A DNA stretch of 64,000 bases from Costus lasius. Taxonomy: Eukaryota > Streptophyta > Magnoliopsida > Zingiberales > Costaceae. The notes under the pieces are model-generated. The model saw nothing but the letters and a program-made list of their open reading frames with translations, did not search any database and was not told where the DNA came from. The stretch is from positions 22,875,501-22,939,500 of the forward strand of contig CM050454.1 of assembly GCA_027563935.2 (NCBI GenBank), written 5' to 3'. Below are positions 58,001-64,000 of this stretch, piece after piece (the first letter of the stretch is position 1; each line of letters starts with the position of its first letter). Made by a program: the position numbers and the translations under genes.

Positions 58001-58962
58001 TTGGAAATGATATTCCTGAACTGCATGCGGTTAAAGCATGGTTAGGAAAATGTTTCCAGATGAAAGATCTAGGAGAAGCAGCCTATGTATTAGGTGTGAA
58101 GATCTACCGGGATAGATCTAAGAGGCTTCTCGGGCTATGCCAGAGTACTTACATCGATAAAGTCCTGGAGAGATTCCATTTAGAAAATTCTAAACGTGGA
58201 TATCTTCCAGTCAGACATGGTCTGAGTCTTTCAAAGAGTCAGTGTCCACAAACACAGACTGAGAAAGATGAAATGGACAATAGGCCTTATGCTTCGGCTA
58301 TTGGGTCCATTATGTATGCGATGTTGTGTACTCGCCCAGACGTCGCTTACGGGTTAAGCGTGACCAGTCGGTTCCAAAGTAATCCAGGTGTGGCGCACTG
58401 GATTGCGGTCAAGAACATCTTAAAATATCTGCGGAGGACCAAAGATATGTTCTTGTTATATGGTGGTCAGGAAGAACTCAGTATAGAGGGATATACTGAC
58501 GCTTCGTTCCAGTCGGACCAGGATGATTTCCCATCGCAATCAGGCTATATTTTTAGCTTGAATGGTGGAGCAGTGGTGTGGAAGAGTTTCAAACAGTCAA
58601 CTGTTGCTGATTCCACAACAGAAGCCGAGTATGTTGCAGCCTCGGAAGCATCCAAGGAGGCAGTGTGGATTCGTAAGTTCGTGAGAGAACTTGGTGTTGT
58701 TCCTTCGAGTGCTGATCCTTTGGTTATCTTCTGTGATAACACTGGAGCCATCGCACAAGCAAAGGAACCACGGTCGCACCAGAAGTCCAAGCACATACAG
58801 AGACGGTTTCACTTGATCCGGGAGATCATTGATCGAGGCGAGATCAAAATTTGCAAGGTTCATACAGATGACAATCTGGCAGACCCGCTTACCAAGCCTC
58901 TGGCGCAGCAGAAGCATGAGAAGCACTGTAATAATATGGGTTTGAGATTTCTCAACCATTAG
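55087..58962 (+). CDS. Copia Gag-Pro-Int-RT-RNase H polyprotein of E
   Basis: A 1,291-residue single ORF. Gag about 1-255 with zinc knuckle CFHCGQLGHWKKDC (240-253). Protease LDTACG with catalytic Asp 287 (DTA, where DTG or DSG is usual). Integrase: zinc finger H421, H426, C452, C455; catalytic D482, D545, E581 (exact D,D(35)E spacing). RT from about 820, with WQMDVKTAFLNG and YVDD at 965-968. RNase H with TDASFQSD, TTEAEYVAA and FCDNTGAI. Ends MGLRFLNH, TAG at 58960, 20 bases before the 3' LTR. Gene order Int before RT defines Ty1/copia; LTR length and start TGTTGG..TATGCCC and Gag opening resemble the Angela/BARE clade. ATG 55087 is the first in frame and is shared with D. All catalytic residues except the protease Gly are present. 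Confidence 0.97.
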   Translation: MNFNVRSLLEREKFAGPNFSDWFGHLKIVLKAERKLYVLERAIPPQPAPNAARAVRDAYEKHVNDSIDVACLMLASMTPPLQRQHEDMSAIEIIANLKMLYAAQARTERYNLTKLFFQSKLAEGSPVGAHVLKMIGHKEALEKLGHTVNQELAVDIILQSLPPSFDAFIINFNMNKIDCTPAELLNMLLTTEETLKGKPSTSVLMVPSRNKKKGKKGKAPVKNYSKALKQKVKRSKDNRCFHCGQLGHWKKDCKALQGDKRGSIASGSGIYVTEVMLSSSTISWVLDTACGVHICSNVQELKRRRQVGQHEVDLRVGNGARVAAVAVGDYFISLPSGIVLELNNCYFVPSITKNIISIPALVRKGFAFECKISKCVLSYDNIVYATGSINNGLFMLDMENSVQNIDNKKAKYADDSTLLWHSRLGHINEKRIKRLHDHGLLGSFSYEEIDTCKACLMGKMTKSPFPHKGQRASGLLDLIHSDVCGPFSKHARGGYLYFITFTDDFSRYGYVYLMRHKSESFDKFKEFKNEVQNQLGRNIKALRSDRGGEYLSREFTDYLKEYGIISQLTPPGTPQWNGVSERRNRTLLDMVRSMISQATLPYSFWGFALETAAKVLNRVPSKAVSKTPYELWYGKQPSLTFIRIWGCEAYVKKLASGKLESRSEKCIFVGYPKETKGYYFYDPKENKVFVARTAIFLEKEFLLQEASGREIKLDENPEEGQSSQAQLDEPEPVIEQPEAQISWEPRRSGRIRRQPERYDGVYIINNDEPLTYADAVSGPESARWLEAMRAEMDSMSDNQVWDLVDPPPGVIPIGCKWIFKKKIDMDGNVVTYKGRLVAKGFKQIYGIDYDETFSPVAMFKSIRILFAIAAYYDYEIWQMDVKTAFLNGNLDEDVYMTQPEGFTNPSDRHKICKLKKSIYGLKQASRSWNIRFDESISEFGFIKNEDDPCVYKRFSGSVITFLILYVDDILIIGNDIPELHAVKAWLGKCFQMKDLGEAAYVLGVKIYRDRSKRLLGLCQSTYIDKVLERFHLENSKRGYLPVRHGLSLSKSQCPQTQTEKDEMDNRPYASAIGSIMYAMLCTRPDVAYGLSVTSRFQSNPGVAHWIAVKNILKYLRRTKDMFLLYGGQEELSIEGYTDASFQSDQDDFPSQSGYIFSLNGGAVVWKSFKQSTVADSTTEAEYVAASEASKEAVWIRKFVRELGVVPSSADPLVIFCDNTGAIAQAKEPRSHQKSKHIQRRFHLIREIIDRGEIKICKVHTDDNLADPLTKPLAQQKHEKHCNNMGLRFLNH

Positions 58963-58965
58963 ATT

Positions 58966-58982
58966 AAGTGCAAGTGGGAGAT
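58966..58982 (+). other. Polypurine tract of E
   Basis: AAGTGCAAGTGGGAGAT immediately before the 3' LTR. Confidence 0.88.
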
Positions 58983-60698
58983 TGTTGGAGTATGCCCTTA
59001 AGGCTAATGTTTGAGGCCTTTGGGATTGTATAAGTATCATGTAATAAACTTTTGTGTTTATAAAGGCATGGTTATTATTCAGGTTGTTACCTTGTCTGCT
59101 GTAATAAGTGTACTACTGAATAATGTCTCAAAGCTGTTCAGCTTGGCTGACATGCTCTATGTCCTTAGTCGAGATATCTTGGTGAACATGAGACAGCCTT
59201 GATATGATTGAGACTAATATGAGTGCTAATCTTATAGGATGCTTCGAGCATGGAATAAGATGTAGACTCATGGGTACATTGGATGTACTGGACAGACCCT
59301 ACTAGGATATTCCATTGCTTGTCACAATGTGAATATTCCTTGTAAGCACTAAGTGGCACATGTCCTCTGACTTGAGATCATTTGTGTTTCTAAATGATGA
59401 TTGTCATTGTCTTGAGGTAGTTCAATATCATTTGAAACATAATGATTATAGACTATCTTGGATGGTGAGCTTGAATCATGTTAGGGCACTAGTGATAGAC
59501 ATAGGATTGCCGTCTCCTTGTTTAAGGAGTGTGATGTTCTAAAGGGCCCCCCTTATATGAGATGATTGAGAAAGTGTATGGCCATACCCAGATGACTATG
59601 TTGATCTGATCTAATCATGCTCATTGTATTGGAGTAACAAGGTTGACTCGCTTGTCCAATAAGAACATCCAGTGGCAAAGGATGCTTGTATGCCTTGTGA
59701 TGTTGATTCACCTTGTGCTGTGATTTGGGTGTAGTCTTGGAAGACTCTTTCCTTTATATCGGGAGACAGTGATGTGTTGCTAGATACCCCTCACTGATTG
59801 TGATAACGAGAGTTATCGTTACCGACATTTAAAGGAAACCCTTAGGGTCGCACAATTTGGTGATATGGCTTACTTGAGTCAGATCGTGTGGACTGGATTG
59901 TTTTGATTCAGTTTAAAGGAGTTTAAACTCTGATTGTAAGTGAGATCCAGTCTGATCATGTTTGATTGATTAGGGCTTGAGATCGGTAAGCTTCGATCGA
60001 GAGTGTGGATGCTAGATCGGTGAGATCAAGAGCATCATGAGATGTACGGTTAGATCTTGAATCTTCATGGTTCATAGAGATTTAGACCATGGCTTGGGTT
60101 GGTTCTTTTGGTCTTTGGACCAATTGGAATTGAACCGAATTCAATTGATCCGGTTCACATTTGTGTTCGATTGGTTCAATTGAATTGGCGTTGGGGATAA
60201 GTTCACAAGACATGAACGCATGTCTTGATGACTTTCCTTAAAGGGAAGTCTTGAAAACGCCTAACGCCAAATAACGCAAAAGCTTAATGTTCCTTGTGTC
60301 TTTCGAAGCTCTCTCTCGTGGGTGGTGTGTGGACGATCTTGGAGAAGAGCTCTCGGCGACAAGGAAGAACATCTCATCTCCTCAACCCCAAAGGGCACCT
60401 TGGCAATTGTTGCTAGCACATCAAGTTGCGCAAGAAGTAAGCCATCATCCTTTGTGTGTGTCTTCTTTGGAGGAGAGCCCTCTTCGGCCTCTAGCTTCCA
60501 AGCCGCCACCCTTACATGGCTATGGTAAAAGATCTCAAACTTGATCTTTGGTTAATTATAAAGTTGATCATTTACATGAGTTCATGCAAACGATTTTATT
60601 GAAACTCTAGAAGAATACATTTCCGCATGTTCTAGGGTTTGCCCCCCTCTTGAAAGGGGTTTTTCATGCTTGCGCTCCCCCTTGAAGGGGACCCTTCA
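58983..60698 (+). repeat. 3' LTR of E (1,716 bp)
   Basis: Same length as the 5' LTR. Followed by CCTTT, then D's LTR continues with AAATGTCGGTAACG. Confidence 0.96.
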
Positions 60699-60703
60699 CC
60701 TTT

Positions 60704-61550
60704 AAATGTCGGTAACGATAACTTACGTCATCACGATCAGTGAGGGGTATCTAGCAACACATCACTGTCTCCCGATATAAAGAAAAGAGTCTTCCAAGAC
60801 TACACCCAAAAACAGCACAAGTGTGAATCAACTCACTAGGCATGCATATTTCCTTTGCCACTGGATGTTCTTATTGGACAAGCGTGTCAAGCTTGTAACT
60901 CCAATATGACGAGCATGATTAGAACAGATGAACACTGTCACCTGGGTATGGCCATACTCTTTTCTCAATCATCTCATCCAGGGGGCCCTTTAGAACATCG
61001 CACTCCTTAAACAAGGAGACGGCAATCCTATGTCTATCACTAGTGCCCTAACATGACTCAAGCTCACCATCCAAGATAGTCTATAATCATTATGTTTCAA
61101 ATGATATTGAACTACCTCAAAACAATGACAATCATCATTTAGAAAACACAAGTGATCTCAAGTCAGAGGAAATGTGCCACTTGTTACAATCAAGGAATAT
61201 TCACATTGTGACAAGCAACTGAATATCCTAGTAGGGTCTGTCCAGTACATCCAATGTACCCATGAGTCTACATCTTATTCCATGCTCGAAGCATCCTATA
61301 AGATTAGAACACATATTAGTCTCAATCATATCAAGGCTGTCTCATGTTCACCAAGATATATCGACTAAGGACTTAACTGCATGTCAGCCTAGCTGAACAG
61401 CTTTGAGACATTATTCAGAAGTACACTTATTACAGCAGACAAGGTAACAACCTGAATAATAACCATGCCTTTATAAACATAAGAGTTTATTACATGACAC
61501 TGTTACAATCCCAAGGCCTCAAACATTAGGCTTAAGGGCATACCCCAACA
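60704..61550 (-). repeat. 5' LTR of D, U3 half
   Basis: 847 bp, indistinguishable by eye from 44217-45063. Ends CATACCCCAACA followed by CATCC. Confidence 0.95.
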
Positions 61551-61555
61551 CATCC

Positions 61556-62848
61556 GATTCATCGGAAGAAAAACCATTCCCATTCATTCAAAAACAATCT
61601 GCCTTTACAAGGTTGAAGCTTTTATACATATAGGAGAAGGAGCGATGTTGCTGAGATGTTGTAGGCGACAGAGACGTTGAAGTTTCCATCTTCAGCAGGA
61701 AAGAGACGTTGGAGAAGTTTCCATTGTTGGCTGTGAGTGAGCATCGCAAGGTTCCAGCGTTGAAGAAGATGAGTGTTGTGCAAAGAGATTGGTATTTCCT
61801 TTGTTGGCTGCAAGCGTGGCAAGGTTCTTACGTGAGATTGGCATTGAAGCTTTTCTTCCTTCGATTGCTTGAGAGACGTTATTACACCTTCCTTTGTGAG
61901 GTGCCAAGGGAACGTTATTGCTTGGAGAGATGTGAACGTTGCAGCTTCCATCTTGAGCAGCAAGGGGGGAAACGTTGAAGATTTCCTTCGCTGCAGCTTC
62001 CATATTTGCAGCGTTGAGTGTTGACTGAAGTTGACACTGGCTGGCGTGTCACGAGAGCTTTAGCTGGCTGACGCATGATTTGTTTGGTTTGCCGTTGATG
62101 CAGGTCACGTTTTGGAATTGATTCGCGCATCTTATTGAGCTTGAATGTCTTGAGTTTATTGAGTGGTTGAAGTAGTCCTCTACTAATTATTGAGCTAGCT
62201 TTATAAGTGAGTTTGCTAGCTTATTCGCAAGACTCTGAGCCTTTGTCTATGGCAATCGTAAACTCCATTTGTACCTTCTTGGCCTGTGATCTCTGCCCCC
62301 ATCAACTCATCAGGGAACGGTTCTGCAAAGTCTGGTTCAATTCCGGTTTGAATTGGTGAAGAGACAAGTGAAAAACTCATCGGGCGAAAGTTTTTATGGC
62401 CTGTTATACGTTTACAGCTGAGGCCGTAAATGTTTCTGTGTATAATGCTTTCGGTCACAGAAAGTTTCACGGCCCGTGATAGAATTACAGCTTCACCCGT
62501 GAAAGTTTCTGTTCATTCCGACACTTAGCCGTTTTCAACTTCCGTTCGTTGTCGCGTTCACGGCTGAATGCATATTTACGGCCAAGGCCGTAAAAGTCTC
62601 GTTCTTCACCGTTTTTGCCCCAAATTTGACATAAAGGCTCGTGATCTCCTTGGGAATCATGCTTTGGCTTCAAAACTTTTGAAATCCTTTATTTTTACGT
62701 CATTTTACCTACATTTTCATAAAAAGCAAGAAAAATGAATATTTCGTGCAAAGTAATGCAAAAGCACTAAAAATAGCACAAAATCATGCAATTTAGCCCA
62801 AAATATGATCTAAAATATAGGTGATAACATGGTGTAAATGCAACGCAT
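61556..62848 (-). repeat. 3' LTR of T2, right piece, with repeats
   Basis: Continues T2's LTR after D. 61640-62010 holds recurring AAGTTTCCAT/GTTGAAG motifs; 62400-62600 holds CACGGCCCGTGA and TTTACGGCCAAGGCCGTAAA palindromes like those of G2. Sense start TGATGCGTTGCATTTACACC ends at 62848. Several minus ORFs here are repeat-derived and unrecognised. Confidence 0.5.
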
Positions 62849-64000
62849 CAAAAACCCTAGACTTAGAATTTTACTTGTCCTCAAGCAATACACCAATATG
62901 TATGGAGAATGTATAGATAAGGAACTCTCATTTGCATTTACCCCTAATAACATCCTTAGTCCACAAATTAAATAATCAATATTTCTAACTCAAGTAATTC
63001 AAGAAAAATCATAATAGAAATAAATTCCCAAGAGGTTACAATCCAAGAAAGATAAAATTCACATTTCATATCATAATATCCATTCTTCACATACTAAATA
63101 TTAGATACTTTCAACTTAATAAATCCATCTTACTCAATAGACAAAAATTTATTTCAAGAATCTCGGTGATGCTGAAGATAAGAGATTTTTAGAGCAATTT
63201 GGTCTTTAAACGGTTATATGTGCTTTCCTGTTGGCATCATAACATTGTTTAAAGTATACCACAAAGTAGTATAATTTAACTCATAGTCTCAATTATAAAG
63301 TCAGCGGAGTTGTCCCCTTGACCTACAGCTTTCTCTTTTTCTTCATTTTTATTCTTTTTCTCCCTTTTTTTTATCTCTTTTTTTTTTCTGGAGAAAGCCG
63401 GTCAGTGGCATGGTATTTAAATCGTCATTGACAGTTGATCGCAACAAATTTAAAGTATACCAACTTGTGGTATAATATAACTCATGACTTTAGATTACTC
63501 AACCAGAGGAGTTGGAGCAAATCTCAGTTAAAGATATATCACTAGATTCTATTCATAAAAATTCTCATCAAGCAAAAATAGATAAATTAAACTTCAAGTA
63601 TAAAGATACTATGCATGTGTCATATGAACATATAACAATTCATAAATGTATCTTATCAATACCAGAATTGAGTTTTCTTAACAATTTAAGTCTACATGAA
63701 ATTTCAAAAATTCCCTAAGTCATCAAATCAATCACTCAAGATGTTTCCTAAGTCTAAAATTAAGGATTAAACAAATTTGATAATTCCTTAACAATCATAA
63801 ACATTCAAAGTTTATATTTGTAAAGTTGTAAAGACCGAGCAAAATATAAAAATAAGCACCCTAGACTTAAATTGTTGCATGTGTGGAAATATTAAATCAA
63901 TGAAGAATTTCATAAAATTTTTTTGGAAGAGTTCCCTTTGTATTTGTTGGCGAAACCCTGTTCAGTTATAGCAAAAGCTCGAGTTTCTTCATTGTCCTTT
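62849..64000 (-). mobile_element. T2 3' internal region and polypurine-like signal
   Basis: The minus strand at 62849-62890 carries TTGCTTGAGGACAAGTAAAA followed by TTCTAAGTCTAGGGTTTT, the landmark that precedes Tat/Athila 3' LTRs. Beyond it is AT-rich non-coding sequence with a pyrimidine tract (63330-63400) and two copies of an AAAGTATACCA hairpin segment (63249-63284, 63449-63485). No coding domain reaches this far. Confidence 0.6.

Larger units (their letters stand above)
51605..60698 (+). mobile_element. Angela-like Ty1/copia element E, intact and young
   Basis: A 9,094-bp plus-strand element flanked by CCTTT (51600-51604, 60699-60703), inside the 5' LTR of D. Both LTRs are 1,716 bp with about 3 differences. 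Primer site, leader, uninterrupted 1,291-residue polyprotein with all catalytic motifs seen in the family, and polypurine tract are all present. By structure it is the best candidate for a competent copy in the window. With a rate near 1.3e-8 per site per year (rice LTR estimate) 3 in 1,716 would mean well under 0.1 million years. Confidence 0.97.
43392..61550 (-). mobile_element. Angela-like Ty1/copia element D (interrupted by E)
   Basis: Complete minus-strand element flanked by CATCC (43387-43391 and 61551-61555). 3' LTR 43392-45063; gag-pol 45084-48968, fully open; leader; primer site 50766-50777; 5' LTR 50780-51604 plus 60704-61550. Both LTRs are 1,672 bp once E and its duplicated CCTTT are removed, and differ at 7 sites. 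Structurally intact apart from E and the RT active-site change. Confidence 0.96.
40868..64000 (-). mobile_element. Tat/Athila-like Ty3/gypsy element T2, 3' part
   Basis: Minus-strand element whose left boundary (TGATAGCGATCCGCAAGTGC at 40868) cuts chromovirus RNase H; five-base flank CGGTT at 40863-40867. Its 3' LTR spans 40868-62848 around the D/E nest, followed by a polypurine-like signal and AT-rich internal DNA to the window end. Coding domains would lie further right. Confidence 0.65.

Noticed and set aside
61622..62003. Overlapping minus ORFs of 103-113 codons
   Set aside because: Derived from a repeated GTTGAAGTTTCCAT-type motif; no protein family recognised.

Overview
This window is plant nuclear DNA made almost entirely of LTR retrotransposons nested inside one another, with one apparently intact host gene. 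Intact Ty1/copia polyproteins of about 1,290 residues, iMet-type and degenerate Asp-type primer sites, and a seed-maturation (LEA-like) gene with RY and ABRE promoter motifs point to a flowering plant. The GC-rich LEA coding sequence fits a monocot, but I cannot name the species.

Five copies of one Angela/BARE-like copia family dominate. E0 (minus, 1-2989) runs off the left edge. A (plus, 2990-11147) has three nonsense codons. C (minus, 28170-36589) has two nonsense codons and a frameshift. D (minus, 43392-61550) has an open ORF but an Asp-to-Asn change in the reverse transcriptase active site. E (plus, 51605-60698) is intact, with LTRs of 1,716 bp that differ at only about 3 sites. The family has 1.63-1.72 kb LTRs, an untranslated leader of about 1.8 kb rich in repeated hairpins, and a single Gag-Pro-Int-RT-RNaseH ORF.

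Left part: a minus-strand chromovirus-like Ty3/gypsy element (11148-15030 visible) was broken by A, and A's 5' LTR was then broken by E0. Middle (15031-20906): an exon-like fragment, two copia relics, the LEA-like gene at 18330-18578 and an unrecognised repeat. Right part: a Tat/Athila-like gypsy (minus, about 21200-25330) is entered by a plus-strand chromovirus (25331-40867). That chromovirus LTR holds a short Tat/Athila-like insertion (26506-37065), which itself holds C. The chromovirus RNase H region is cut at 40868 by a second Tat/Athila-like element (T2, minus, to the right edge). T2's LTR holds D, and D's 5' LTR holds E. This gives a nest up to five levels deep. Target-site duplications are visible for C (TCATC), D (CATCC), E (CCTTT) and the 26506 insertion (GTCGG).

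Most notable: E entered D's LTR and E0 entered A's LTR antiparallel to the host copy and at the same LTR position to within 1 bp. All five Angela-like leaders carry three consecutive hairpins with the same hexaloop but different, complementary stems, and four of the five show both members of a pair of short near-palindromes related by a compensatory change (E0 shows one before the edge).
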